A stretch of 64,000 nt of DNA from positions 1 through 64,000 of the forward strand of contig JADCLI010000030.1 of the NCBI GenBank assembly GCA_016803235.1, in the 5' to 3' direction. Below, in pieces: positions 35,575 to 44,536 of this stretch (positions within the stretch are counted from its first letter, which is position 1; each line of letters opens with the position of its first letter). The notes under the pieces were generated by a model. It did no database searches and had not been told where the DNA came from. It saw nothing but the letters and a program-made list of their open reading frames with translations. A program made the position numbers and the translations under genes. The stretch comes from Pimelobacter simplex. GTDB taxonomy: Bacteria; Actinomycetota; Actinomycetes; Propionibacteriales; Nocardioidaceae.

Positions 35575-37017
35575 ATGCGGACGTCCTCCCGTGCTCTCCG
35601 TCGCCTGTCCCTGGCCGCCACCGCCGTCGGTGTCGCTGCCCTGTCGCTGGCGTTCCCCGACGCCGCGCCGGCCCAGCCCGGGCCAGAGGCGGCGGCCCAC
35701 TCGGCCCTCCCGGCCGGCGCCGCCGCACCGACCGCTCTGCCGCAGCGGGCACCCGGCCTGCGCGACGTGATGTGGGTCGGCAACAACTGGGCGGGGACGG
35801 CGAGCATCGTGGACGCCCACGACTTCACCGTCCTCAAGCGCGGCGTCGACCTGGTCCCCGACAAGGACCAGGAGCTCGCCGACATCCGCAGGAGCCCGGT
35901 CGACCTGGCGTACTTCCTGCTCATCCGGTACGGCCCCGGCGAGGGTCACGACCAGTTCGTCGACGACATGTTCACCACGCTCGACGGCCGCTACCTCGCC
36001 GTGTCCCGACCGAGCTTCGCCGACGTCGTGTGGATCGACATCGCCAAGGCGACCGCCGGCGAGCCGGGCTCGATCGTGCGCGAGCAGTCCATGGACGGCA
36101 ACCGCAGCGACCACATGGCGTTGTCCCGCGACGGCCGCCGGCTGCTGGTCTCGGACTCGACCAAGCGCCAGGTGATCGAGTACTCGATGGTCGACGAGAC
36201 CCTCACCGACGGCACGGTGGTCACGATGGGCGACCGGATGCGGACCTTCCCGTCCGGGGAGACCCCGCACGAGAGCAACTACACGCTGGACGGCGAGCGG
36301 ATCTTCCACGCCTCGATCGGTCTGGTCTACACGCCCGGCGACATCCCGCTGCTCGACGCCCTCAAGGGCGACCGGTGGTTCCAGGTCGTGCGCAACTCCG
36401 ACTTCTCGGTCCTCGAGCGGTGGGGCATCGGGCGCGAGCTGGCCGAGGCCGGCTACCCGAAGATGAGCAGCGCCGTCCGTCCCATGGCGGTCTCCCCCGA
36501 CGAGCGGTACGTCTACTTCCAGGTGTCCTTCTTCCACGGCTTCGTCGAGTTCGACACCCAGGCACCCGACCTCAACGGCAAGGTCGACTACACCCTCGGC
36601 GGGGTCCCCGAGCCGTCCGTCGGCGCGGTCACCCGGCTCATCCCGCTGCCCAACCGGGTGCCGAACATGCTGCGCGAGCGGTACGTCAACGACTCGGCCC
36701 ACCACGGCCTGTCCATCAACGCCGACGGCGACACCCTCTGCGTCGCGGGCACGATGGACGACTACGCCGCCCTCGTCGATCGCACCTCCGGGCGGTACAC
36801 GATCTTCGACGAGACCACGACCGGCCACACCTACCTCAAGCCGTACTGGACGACCGAGGGCCTCGACGACACCTGCTGGATCTCGCTGTCCGGCAGCGAC
36901 GCCGTCGCGGTGATCGACACGAACACCGGCGAGGAGCTCGCCTACCGCGAGGTCGGCGACCACCCGCAGCGGGTCCGGCACGGGTACGTCCCGGAGGCGC
37001 TCGTCGCCACCTGGTGA
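35575..37017 (+). CDS. Secreted beta-propeller protein
   Basis: The 480-residue product has a twin-basic start and signal peptide (RRLSLAATAVGVAALSLAF...AAPAQ). The mature part has repeated propeller strands like VWIDIAKATAGEPG, HMALSRDGRRLLVSDSTKRQVIEYSM, PMAVSPDERYVYFQVSFFHGFVEFDTQ and TLCVAGTMDDYAALVDRTSGRYTIFDETTTGH, ending SDAVAVIDTNTGEELAYREVGDHPQRVRHG. These resemble YncE-like seven-bladed propellers. The substrate or partner is unknown. Confidence 0.75.
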   Translation: MRTSSRALRRLSLAATAVGVAALSLAFPDAAPAQPGPEAAAHSALPAGAAAPTALPQRAPGLRDVMWVGNNWAGTASIVDAHDFTVLKRGVDLVPDKDQELADIRRSPVDLAYFLLIRYGPGEGHDQFVDDMFTTLDGRYLAVSRPSFADVVWIDIAKATAGEPGSIVREQSMDGNRSDHMALSRDGRRLLVSDSTKRQVIEYSMVDETLTDGTVVTMGDRMRTFPSGETPHESNYTLDGERIFHASIGLVYTPGDIPLLDALKGDRWFQVVRNSDFSVLERWGIGRELAEAGYPKMSSAVRPMAVSPDERYVYFQVSFFHGFVEFDTQAPDLNGKVDYTLGGVPEPSVGAVTRLIPLPNRVPNMLRERYVNDSAHHGLSINADGDTLCVAGTMDDYAALVDRTSGRYTIFDETTTGHTYLKPYWTTEGLDDTCWISLSGSDAVAVIDTNTGEELAYREVGDHPQRVRHGYVPEALVATW

Positions 37018-37032
37018 GGCGGACCGACCCGA

Positions 37033-38754
37033 TCAGCCCTCGACGAGCCTGTCCGCCAGGGCGGCGATCGACGTACCGCTGAACAGGTCGGTCAGGGTGT
37101 AGTCGTCCGCCGTGTCCTTGAGCGAGGTGCCGATCCGGTCGCTGGCTCCGGCCAGTCCGGCCAGGTCGCCGCGGTCCTCGTCGAGCCGGGTGTCGACCGC
37201 GGTGCTCAGCTGATCGGCGCCCGCCACCTCGGGCAGCACGGTGGCCGGGAGATGGATCCCCAGCAGGGCCGTCCGTGCGTCGCTCAGGCCGTCGCTGGTC
37301 AGCCAGAGCTCCTTGGCACCCTCGGCGAGGGTGATCGGCTCGACGTAGTAGCCGTCGGCTCCCGGCCCGTCGACGGCCCCGAGCGGGATGCCGCGCAGGT
37401 GGGTCTGTGCCCAGAAGTCCTCCGCGTCGGTGCCCTCCGACCCACCGGTGTCGTTGACCCCGTCGTCACCGGCGCCGTCGCGGCCGTCCCGGTCCCACGG
37501 CGCGTAGTCGTCGGCCCCGGCCTCCGTGGCGACCACGACCTCGCCGTCGACGATGGCGAGCTCCTCGGGAAGGTTGCCGATCTCCAGCGTCCGGTCCTCG
37601 TCCAGCTCCCCTGCCCTCGGATCGTCGTCGACGACCAGCTCGCCCGGCTTCCCCCGGCCGTGGTTGACCGAGTAGACGTGGCTCCCGTTCGGCAGCACGA
37701 CGATGCCGTTGGTGCCCTCCGGGGTGTCGTACGTCGTCCCGTCGGACAGGTCGGGACGGCCACTGCCGTCGAGCGGGTACGACGTGACCTCGCTGCCCGA
37801 CCAGTTGCCGAGGTAGAGGCTGCCGTTGGCCACCGTGACGTACGACGTCTCGTTGCCGACGTCGAGCGGTGTGGTCACGGGCCGGACGTCGCCGCCCGGG
37901 CCCGCGCGGCGGATCTGCGCCATCGAGTACTCGTAGAGCTTCTGGCCGCCGACGACGAAGACCCGGTCGCCGTTGACTGCCACGCCGCCCGCGTGCTGGG
38001 GACCTGTGGTGCCACCCGGTCCGTGCAGCCGGACCTGGTTGACGACCTCGCCGGTCCGGTCGTCGATCACGCTCAGCTGGCTGTCGTCGACATCGTCGTC
38101 CGCGTTGTCGGGATCGCCCGGGTCGGTGCGGTAGGACGTCGTCACGAAATGGCCGTCCCCGTCGTGGGCGAGTCCCTGCGGCGTCCAGCCGTTGTCGTCC
38201 CCGTTGGCCGCGGCGTCCGGGATCCGCGGCGCCCGGTGGCCGCCGTACTTCACCCCGAGGTCGAAGTCCTTGCCGGCACCGCCGCGCAGCCACTCGAGCA
38301 CCTCGGCGTCGAAGGTCGTCAGCTCGACCGCTGCCGCGCGCATCCGGGCGCCGGCGAAGAACGAGTAGAGCGCGAGGTAGAGGTTGACCGACGCGCGCAG
38401 CGTGTCCTCGTCGGCGGTGGTGAGGTTCGGGTCACGCTGCCGCCAGACCCGGATGCCCTTGCGGGCCCAGTCCTCCAGGTCGACGACGTCTCCGGCGACG
38501 TCGTCGAGGACCGACGACGCACGGTGCAGTCGCCAGGCCACCAGCGTGCCGTCGACGTAGACGGTCCGGCTCGCGAGTGCGGCGGGGGCGCTGGCGAGAC
38601 CACCGGTCCAGCGGGTGCTGCCGATCCCCGTGGTGACGTGGTCGAGCGCTGCGATGACGGTCGGGTCCTGGGCGCCGATCGCAGCGGAGATCTCGCGGAT
38701 CCGCGAGGGCTCGCCGGCGACCAGCTTGGCGAACGTCTCCTCGGGGTCGGGCAC
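37033..38754 (-). CDS. Propeller protein with type VII secretion-like ends (WXG and YxxxD motifs)
   Basis: The 573-residue product has no signal peptide. Its first ~105 residues look like a WXG100 hairpin: a helix, then W49-T-G51 in STRWTGGLASA, then a second helix with a regularly spaced hydrophobic pattern (ASSVLDDVAGDVVDLEDWARKGIRVW). Residues ~180-500 form a propeller-like domain (SQLSVIDDRTGEVVNQVRLHG, GGVAVNGDRVFVVGGQKLYEYSM, GIVVLPNGSHVYSVNHGRGKPGELVV). The last ~60 residues are helical and contain Y552-T-L-T-D556, the YxxxD signal of ESX substrates. No ESX machinery gene is nearby. This reading is inference; an unrelated cytoplasmic propeller is possible. Confidence 0.6.
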   Translation of the reverse strand: MPDPEETFAKLVAGEPSRIREISAAIGAQDPTVIAALDHVTTGIGSTRWTGGLASAPAALASRTVYVDGTLVAWRLHRASSVLDDVAGDVVDLEDWARKGIRVWRQRDPNLTTADEDTLRASVNLYLALYSFFAGARMRAAAVELTTFDAEVLEWLRGGAGKDFDLGVKYGGHRAPRIPDAAANGDDNGWTPQGLAHDGDGHFVTTSYRTDPGDPDNADDDVDDSQLSVIDDRTGEVVNQVRLHGPGGTTGPQHAGGVAVNGDRVFVVGGQKLYEYSMAQIRRAGPGGDVRPVTTPLDVGNETSYVTVANGSLYLGNWSGSEVTSYPLDGSGRPDLSDGTTYDTPEGTNGIVVLPNGSHVYSVNHGRGKPGELVVDDDPRAGELDEDRTLEIGNLPEELAIVDGEVVVATEAGADDYAPWDRDGRDGAGDDGVNDTGGSEGTDAEDFWAQTHLRGIPLGAVDGPGADGYYVEPITLAEGAKELWLTSDGLSDARTALLGIHLPATVLPEVAGADQLSTAVDTRLDEDRGDLAGLAGASDRIGTSLKDTADDYTLTDLFSGTSIAALADRLVEG

Positions 38755-38843
38755 CGGAACCTCATCCCCGGGAACGACGGCGCGGAAACGCCGCGCCGGA
38801 GGCCGGGTTGTGTCGGCCTGGTTCAGGCGGGTAGGACCGAGCC

Positions 38844-39851
38844 ATGCCGCTGCCCGACCGTGCCCGCGTCGCCCTGCTCGCCCTGGCGACGTCCGTCACC
38901 CTTGCCGCCTGCGACGCCGGCGACCCGGGCGGTCGCGGGGGCGCGGACCGGGGTCCTGTCGACCTGCCGGGCGTCGCCTCGTCCGCCGTCGGCGAGGAGC
39001 TGGTCGAGCAGGACACCCCGGGCAAGGTCGTCGCGGTGGACGTCGAGCGCGACATCACCGTCGACCAGCTCACCGCCGTGTTCGAGGAGATCGACGAGCT
39101 CGCCCCGGACGAGACGATCGTCACCCTCGCGTGCCGAACGGCGACCACCGAGCTCGCCGACCAGGACGACACCTGCGACGTCGCCAGGAGCTCCATCGGC
39201 ACCGCCCAGGGGCCGTCCCGGCACGGCGCGGAGGTCCTGCTCGCCGCCTCGCGCGCCTTCCCCGAGGCAGTGGTGACCGTCCGGAGCCGCACGGAGGTCG
39301 GCATCGACCTCGGCACCCCCCGGCCTGACGACGTCGCGGCGGCCCTCGACCAGGTGCGGAGCGACCCGGTCCTCAGCGCGGCGGGCGAGCTGACGGTCGG
39401 GTCCGGGTCGCGGTCGCCGGACCCGCGGTTCACCGTGGTCACGGCACCTCCGCTGACCGACTCGACGATCGCCCTGTGGCGCAGCCTGGCGCCGACCCTG
39501 CCGACCCTGCAGCTGGACCGAGGCGCCGCGCTGTCGCTCCAGGTCGGCACCGAGGGCACCGGGATCGTGGCGGGCATCGAGGCACCCGGGGTCGTGCCGC
39601 CCGAGCAGCTCACCCCGGCGAGCCACGGCCCGGAGCTGTGGCCGTTCCTGCACGCCCAGCTCGACGTCGTAGCGACCCTGCCGCCCGGGTCGACGTACAC
39701 CGTTCGCAACGCCTACCGGCTCGTCGCCGACGGCACGCCCCACGGCAACGACACCTTCGTCGAGATCGCTGTCGGAGAGCCCGGAGAGCCCGACGACCTC
39801 GGGCGCACCTGGAACGTCGAGGCGGCGGCCTATCTGGCGTCGATGTCCTAG
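38844..39851 (+). CDS. Lipoprotein of unknown function
   Basis: The 335-residue product has a lipoprotein signal with the lipobox LAAC at about residues 20-23. The exported part shows TIVTLACRTATTELADQDDTCDVARSS with two cysteines and later beta-rich segments, but no family I can name. It could be a periplasmic-side sensory or binding lipoprotein. TAGGAC lies six bases before the ATG, a slightly degenerate -10. It is divergent from the type-VII-like gene and is followed by PNP after a ten-base gap. Confidence 0.75.
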   Translation: MPLPDRARVALLALATSVTLAACDAGDPGGRGGADRGPVDLPGVASSAVGEELVEQDTPGKVVAVDVERDITVDQLTAVFEEIDELAPDETIVTLACRTATTELADQDDTCDVARSSIGTAQGPSRHGAEVLLAASRAFPEAVVTVRSRTEVGIDLGTPRPDDVAAALDQVRSDPVLSAAGELTVGSGSRSPDPRFTVVTAPPLTDSTIALWRSLAPTLPTLQLDRGAALSLQVGTEGTGIVAGIEAPGVVPPEQLTPASHGPELWPFLHAQLDVVATLPPGSTYTVRNAYRLVADGTPHGNDTFVEIAVGEPGEPDDLGRTWNVEAAAYLASMS

Positions 39852-39860
39852 GCTCGCGCC

Positions 39861-40694
39861 GTGACCGAGTCCCCCACGCCGTACGCCCTGGCCGAAGAGG
39901 CCGCCGCCCGTCTCGCCGAGCTCACCGGCGTTGCCCGTCACGACGTCGCGCTCGTGCTCGGCTCCGGGTGGCTGCCGGCCGCCGACGCGCTGGACGGCGC
40001 CGGCGGGGCGAACACCACCGAGATCGACGTGACCGCGCTGCCCGGCTTCGCCGCCTCGGCGGTGCAGGGCCACTCCGGCAAGATCCGCTCGATCCGGATC
40101 CCGGGCGCGGACGGCGCCCCCGACCGGCACCTGCTGGTGTTCCTCAGCCGCACCCACTACTACGAGGGTCGCGGGGTCGCCGCCGTCGTCCACGGCGTGC
40201 GTACGGCGGCCGCCGCCGGCTGCCGCGCGATCGTGCTGACCAACGGCTGCGGCGGGCTCAAGGAGACCTGGACCCCCGGCACCCCGGTGCTGATCAGCGA
40301 CCACATCAACCTCACCGGCCAGTCGCCGATCGTCGGCGCCAACTTCGTCGACCTCACCGACCTCTACTCCTCACGGCTGCGCGAGCTGTGCCGCGAGGTG
40401 GAGCCGGCCCTCGACGAGGGCGTCTACGTCCAGTTCACCGGGCCCCACTACGAGACGCCGGCCGAGGTGCGGATGGCCGGCATCCTCGGCGGCCAGCTGG
40501 TCGGCATGAGCACCACGCTCGAGGCGATCGCCGCGCGCGAGGCGGGCATGGAGATCCTCGGCATCAGCCTGGTCACCAACCTGGCCGCGGGCCTGAGCGG
40601 CGAGCCGCTCAACCACGCGGAGGTCCTCGAGGCCGGGCGGCAGGCCGCGACCCGGATGGGTGCGCTGCTCGGCGACATCGTCCCGCGCATCTGA
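39861..40694 (+). CDS. Purine-nucleoside phosphorylase
   Basis: The 277-residue product is a trimeric class II PNP that phosphorolyses purine nucleosides to base and ribose-1-phosphate in the salvage pathway. Motifs: LGSGW (phosphate loop), SRTHYYEGRG, LTNGCGGLKETW, VQFTGPHYETPAEVRMAGI and LGISLVTNLAAGLSGEPLNH. TAGGCT six bases before GTG supports leaderless expression; the TAG of this hexamer is also the stop codon of the upstream lipoprotein gene. Confidence 0.95.
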   Translation: MTESPTPYALAEEAAARLAELTGVARHDVALVLGSGWLPAADALDGAGGANTTEIDVTALPGFAASAVQGHSGKIRSIRIPGADGAPDRHLLVFLSRTHYYEGRGVAAVVHGVRTAAAAGCRAIVLTNGCGGLKETWTPGTPVLISDHINLTGQSPIVGANFVDLTDLYSSRLRELCREVEPALDEGVYVQFTGPHYETPAEVRMAGILGGQLVGMSTTLEAIAAREAGMEILGISLVTNLAAGLSGEPLNHAEVLEAGRQAATRMGALLGDIVPRI

Positions 40695-40709
40695 CCTGCG
40701 GCGTCCGCC

Positions 40710-41684
40710 GTGGAGCCGTACGCCGAGGTCGAGGAGTCCTACCGCCGCTTCGCCGCGGAGGCGGCGGACTCCCCCACCTTCGCGGCGTGGGCCGCCGCCG
40801 TCGCCGAGGACCCCGAGGTCGTGACGTGGATCCGCGCGCTGCCTGAGGTCAAGCAGCAACCGAACCTGGTGTTCGCGGCTGCCCGGCACCATGGCGTACC
40901 CGCCCCCGGTCCGTACGACGGGCTGCGGGCGGCGCTGCTCGGTGACACCGGCGCGCTGCGCGCCACGATCCTGGCCCGGTCGACGCAGACCAACGAGGTC
41001 GGCCGGCTGGCGACGCTGGTGCCGGCGTTCGCCTCCTTCGACGGGCCGCTGGCGCTGCTCGAGGTCGGCTCGTCCGCGGGGCTGTGCCTGTACCCCGACC
41101 GCTGGGGCTACCGGTGGACCACCGATACCGGCGAGGTGGTGCTCGGCGACGACCCGTTGCTCCCGTGCCGGGTGAGGGGCCCCGCTCCCCTGCCCACCGC
41201 CCTGCCCGAGGTGGCCTGGCGCGGCGGCATCGACCTCAACCCGCTCGACGTCACCGACCCCGACGACATGGCCTGGCTGGAGACCCTGGTCTGGCCCGAG
41301 CAGGACGAGCGGCGGGCCCGGCTGGTGCGGGCGATCGAGGTCGCACGGCCGGACCCGCCCGATGTCGTGCGCGGTGACCTGGTCGCCGAGCTGCCCGCGA
41401 TGGTGGAGCGGGCGTCGTCGTACGGGACCGTCGTGGTCTTCCACAGCGCCGTCATCGCGTACCTCCCGCCCGCGCGCCGACGGGAGTTCGACGCGCTGGT
41501 CCGCGACCTCGTCGGGTCCGGGAAGTGCCACTGGGTGAGCAACGAGGGCAAGCGCGTGCTGCCGTCGGTGACCGCCAGCGGCCCGCCGATCCCGGACGAG
41601 CACCCCACGTTCGTGCTCGGGATCGACGGGCGGATGGTCGCCCAGACGCACGGTCACGGGCGGACGCTGCGCTGGACGGCCTGA
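40710..41684 (+). CDS. DUF2332 family protein
   Basis: The 324-residue product fits DUF2332, a cytoplasmic family of unknown function common in actinobacteria. Recognisable blocks are VEESYRRFAAEAADSPTF, EVKQQPNLVFAAARHHG, ALLEVGSSAGLCLYPDRWGYRW, WRGGIDLNPLDVTDPDDMAWLETLVWPEQDERRARL and HSAVIAYLPPARRREFDALVR. The GSSAGL and GDL-type loops recall a methyltransferase fold, but no activity is known. It follows PNP by 15 bases and is likely co-transcribed. Confidence 0.85.
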   Translation: MEPYAEVEESYRRFAAEAADSPTFAAWAAAVAEDPEVVTWIRALPEVKQQPNLVFAAARHHGVPAPGPYDGLRAALLGDTGALRATILARSTQTNEVGRLATLVPAFASFDGPLALLEVGSSAGLCLYPDRWGYRWTTDTGEVVLGDDPLLPCRVRGPAPLPTALPEVAWRGGIDLNPLDVTDPDDMAWLETLVWPEQDERRARLVRAIEVARPDPPDVVRGDLVAELPAMVERASSYGTVVVFHSAVIAYLPPARRREFDALVRDLVGSGKCHWVSNEGKRVLPSVTASGPPIPDEHPTFVLGIDGRMVAQTHGHGRTLRWTA

Positions 41685-41687
41685 CCC

Positions 41688-42503
41688 TCAGCTGGCGCGG
41701 TTCATCCGCCGCACGCCGACCCACAGCCCGAACGCGGCGACGACCAGCGACGCGGCGAAGCCGGACAGCACGGTGTCGGCCGGGAACGAACCGGCGAACA
41801 GCGCACGCTCGGCGTCGACGATGTAGCTGAGCGGGTTGAGGTCGGAGGCGGTGCGCAGCCAGCCGGGGGCGCCGTCGAGCGGGAGCAGGACGCCGGCGAG
41901 GAGCAGGAGCGGGAAGATCACAGTCTGCTGGACGGTCCAGAACACCCAGGACTGCTCCTTCGCGGCGACCGCGAGGGCCAGGCTGAGGGCCCCGAGGCCG
42001 ACGCTGAACGGGACCAGGACCAGCACGCCGACGACGACGCCGCCGAGGTGCAGGTCGAAGCTGAACGGCGTCACGACCGCCACGATGATCAGCGTCTGCA
42101 GCAGCAGCGGGACCATCTCGCGCAGGGCCTTGCCGATCAGCAGCGACGAGCGGCGCACGGGAGAGACGAGCAACCGCTCGAAGGAGCCGCTGATGATCTC
42201 CTCCGACAGGTTCGCGCCGGTGAAGGACGCGCTCATCAGGGCGGTCATCGAGACGATGCCGGGGACGAACCACTGCAGCGCCGAGCCGGTCGGGGTGTCC
42301 GGGAGGAGCGGCGCGAAGAGACCGAGGAAGACCAGCGGCTGCACCATCGCGAACAGCACCGACGCCGGCTGGCGCAGCACGGGCTGGAGCTCGCGGACGA
42401 GCACGTTGACGATGTCGGCGAGCAGGCCGACCTGCCGCGAGTCGACGCGGGCACGACGGGCGGCGGGGGCCGGGGCGGCCGTGGGGGCGAGGTCGATGCT
42501 CAT
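41688..42503 (-). CDS. ABC-2 type exporter permease, DrrB-like
   Basis: The 271-residue product has about six membrane helices of the ABC-2 type with DrrB-like blocks: RELQPVLRQPASVLFAMVQPLVFLGLF, SMTALMSASFTGANLSEEIISGSFERLLVSPVRRSSLLIGKALREMVPLLLQ and NPLSYIVDAERALFAGSF. DrrAB-type exporters move antibiotics or lipophilic compounds out of the cell. It is coupled to the upstream ATPase gene by an ATGA overlap. Confidence 0.9.
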   Translation of the reverse strand: MSIDLAPTAAPAPAARRARVDSRQVGLLADIVNVLVRELQPVLRQPASVLFAMVQPLVFLGLFAPLLPDTPTGSALQWFVPGIVSMTALMSASFTGANLSEEIISGSFERLLVSPVRRSSLLIGKALREMVPLLLQTLIIVAVVTPFSFDLHLGGVVVGVLVLVPFSVGLGALSLALAVAAKEQSWVFWTVQQTVIFPLLLLAGVLLPLDGAPGWLRTASDLNPLSYIVDAERALFAGSFPADTVLSGFAASLVVAAFGLWVGVRRMNRAS

Positions 42504-43513
42504 GCTGCTGCTCCTTCGGTGGAGGTCGTGGTGGAGGTCTCGCGCAGGCTGCGCCCGGTGAGGTCGAGGAAGACGTCGTCGAGGGTCGGGCCGACGACCT
42601 CGATCCGGGTGACCGGCGTGCCGGCCGCGGCGAGGTCGGCGACCAGGCCGGGGGCGGCGTCGCGGCCGAAGGCGGCGCGGAGGGCGACGTGGCTGCCGGT
42701 CACGCTCACCTGGGCACCCTCGATCCGGTCGGCGCGCTCGGCCGCGGCGCGGGCTGCGTCGGCCGAGGCGAAGTCCATCGCGACGAGGTCGCCGAGAGCG
42801 GACTTGAGGGCGGCGGCGCGGTCGTCGGCGATGACCTGGCCGTGGTCGATCACGATCACCCGGCCGGCGAGCGCGTCGGCCTCCTCGAGGTAGTGGGTGG
42901 TCAGCACGATCGTGGTGCCGAGCTCGGCGTTGAGCCGGCGGACCTGCTCCTGCAGGTTGACCCGGTTCTGCGGGTCGAGACCGGTCGAGGGCTCGTCCAG
43001 GAACAGGATCGGCGGCTCCTGGACCAGGCCGATCGCGACGTCGAGGCGGCGGCGCTGGCCGCCGGAGAGCTGGGCGACCGGGCGGTCGGCGTGCTCGGTG
43101 AGGTCGAACGCCTCGAGCAGCTCCTCGGTCCGGGTCCGCGCGTCGCGCCGGGACAGGCCGTGGGCGCGGGCCTGGCACATGATCTCGTCGCGGCCGCGGT
43201 ACTGGTGACCAGCGGCGTTGCCCTGCCCGACGTACCCGATCGAGCGGCGGACGGCGGCGCGGTCGCGGACGACGTCGAAGCCCGCGACGGTGGCGGTGCC
43301 GGCGGTCGGGGCGATCAGCGTCGTGAGCATCCGCAGGGTGGTGGACTTGCCGGCGCCGTTGGGGCCGAGGAAGGCGACCAGCTCGCCGGCCGCCACCTCC
43401 AGGTCGAGCCCGCGGACGGCCTCGATCGTCTGCTTGTTGCGCGTGAAGTGGCGAGTGAGCCCGGCGGTGCGGATCACCGGCCCGCTGGCCTGGTGGGTCG
43501 TGTTCATCTCCAT
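42500..43513 (-). CDS. ABC exporter ATP-binding protein, DrrA-like
   Basis: The 337-residue product has Walker A GPNGAGKST, Q-loop in GYVGQGNAAGHQ, signature QLSGGQRRRLDVA, Walker B PILFLDEPSTGLDPQNR and H-loop VLTTHYLEEADALAG, followed by the C-terminal DrrA domain ending TRIEVVGPTLDDVFLDLTGRSLRE, which promotes dimer assembly with the permease. ATG at 43513 is chosen because TAGCGT lies seven bases upstream; ATG at 43507 is an alternative with no space for a leader. Confidence 0.92.
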   Translation of the reverse strand: MEMNTTHQASGPVIRTAGLTRHFTRNKQTIEAVRGLDLEVAAGELVAFLGPNGAGKSTTLRMLTTLIAPTAGTATVAGFDVVRDRAAVRRSIGYVGQGNAAGHQYRGRDEIMCQARAHGLSRRDARTRTEELLEAFDLTEHADRPVAQLSGGQRRRLDVAIGLVQEPPILFLDEPSTGLDPQNRVNLQEQVRRLNAELGTTIVLTTHYLEEADALAGRVIVIDHGQVIADDRAAALKSALGDLVAMDFASADAARAAAERADRIEGAQVSVTGSHVALRAAFGRDAAPGLVADLAAAGTPVTRIEVVGPTLDDVFLDLTGRSLRETSTTTSTEGAAA

Positions 43514-43520
43514 GACCACC

Positions 43521-43569
43521 ACGCTAGGAAGCATTCCGGTCAGGTTCTGTCCTGAATGCCGACTAATCT
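43521..43569. promoter_or_regulatory. Divergent DrrAB/WYL promoters with overlapping dyads
   Basis: The minus -10 is TAGCGT (43526-43521), and the plus -10 is TAATCT (43564-43569). Between them TCAGG (43540-43544) pairs with CCTGA (43551-43555), and GCATTC (43531-43536) pairs with GAATGC (43554-43559). Both -35 regions fall in 43540-43550, so a regulator bound here would control both genes. Confidence 0.5.
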
Positions 43570-43576
43570 TGGAGAC

Positions 43577-44527
43577 ATGTCCACGTCGGCCCGGATGCTG
43601 CGGCTCCTCTCCCTCCTGCAGACCCACCGCTTCTGGTCCGGCAGCGACCTCGCCGACCGGCTCGAGGTCAGTGACCGGACCCTGCGCCGCGACGTGGAGC
43701 GGCTGCGCGACCTCGGGTACGACGTCGACGCGGTCCGCGGGGCGGCCGGCGGCTACCAGCTGCGGGCGGGCGGGGCGATGGCGCCGCTGCTGCTCGACGA
43801 CGACGAGGCGGTCGCCGTCGCGGTCGGGCTGCGCGCGGCGGCCAACGGCGGCGTGCCCGGCTTCGAGGACACCACGCTGCAGGCGCTGACGAAGGTGATC
43901 GCGCTGATGCCGCCGCGGCTGCGCCGCCGGATGGACGCCCTGCAGACCCAGACCGAGGGGCTGCCCTGGTCGGGCGGGCCGGGCAGCACCGCGCTGGACC
44001 CGACCGTGCTGACGACGCTCGCCCAGGCCTGCCGTGACGACGAGGTCGTCACCTTCGCCTACACGGCGTTCGACGGCACCAGCACCACGCGCCGCGTCGA
44101 GCCGCACCGGCTGGTCAACCTCGGCCGGCGCTGGTACCTCGTCGCCCACGACCGCGAGCGTCAGGACTGGCGCTCGTTCCGGGTGGACCGGGTGGCCGGC
44201 GTACCGGCCACGACCGGGCAGCGGTTCCGGCCGCGCGAGATCCCGGGCGGCGACGCGGCGCAGTACGTCAGCCGCGGCCTGCGCAACCGGCCGCAGCGCC
44301 ACCTGGTCCGGGTCGTCGTCGAGGCGCCCGCGGCCGAGGTCCACGCCGTGATGGGCCGGTGGGGCGAGGTCGAGCCGCTGGGCGAGCAGTCGTGCCGGAT
44401 GACGATGAGCACCGACAGCCTGGACTGGCCGGTGCTCGTGCTGGCCAACCTCGACCACGACTTCGAGGTCGAGGAGCCGGCCGAGCTCACGGCACTGATC
44501 GCGCGCCTCGGCGCACGGGTCCACTAG
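43577..44527 (+). CDS. YafY-type WYL-domain transcriptional regulator
   Basis: The 316-residue product has an N-terminal winged helix (MLRLLSLLQTHRFWSGSDLADRLEVSDRTLRRDVERLRDLGYDVDAVRGAAGGYQL), a WYL domain (VTFAYTAFDGTSTTRRVEPHRLVNLGRRWYLVAHDRERQDWRSFRVDR) and a WCX-type C-terminal domain. It is divergent from the DrrAB-like exporter and likely controls it. ATG at 43577 has TAATCT seven bases upstream. Its ligand is unknown. Confidence 0.92.
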   Translation: MSTSARMLRLLSLLQTHRFWSGSDLADRLEVSDRTLRRDVERLRDLGYDVDAVRGAAGGYQLRAGGAMAPLLLDDDEAVAVAVGLRAAANGGVPGFEDTTLQALTKVIALMPPRLRRRMDALQTQTEGLPWSGGPGSTALDPTVLTTLAQACRDDEVVTFAYTAFDGTSTTRRVEPHRLVNLGRRWYLVAHDRERQDWRSFRVDRVAGVPATTGQRFRPREIPGGDAAQYVSRGLRNRPQRHLVRVVVEAPAAEVHAVMGRWGEVEPLGEQSCRMTMSTDSLDWPVLVLANLDHDFEVEEPAELTALIARLGARVH

Positions 44528-44536
44528 GGTTCCGGG

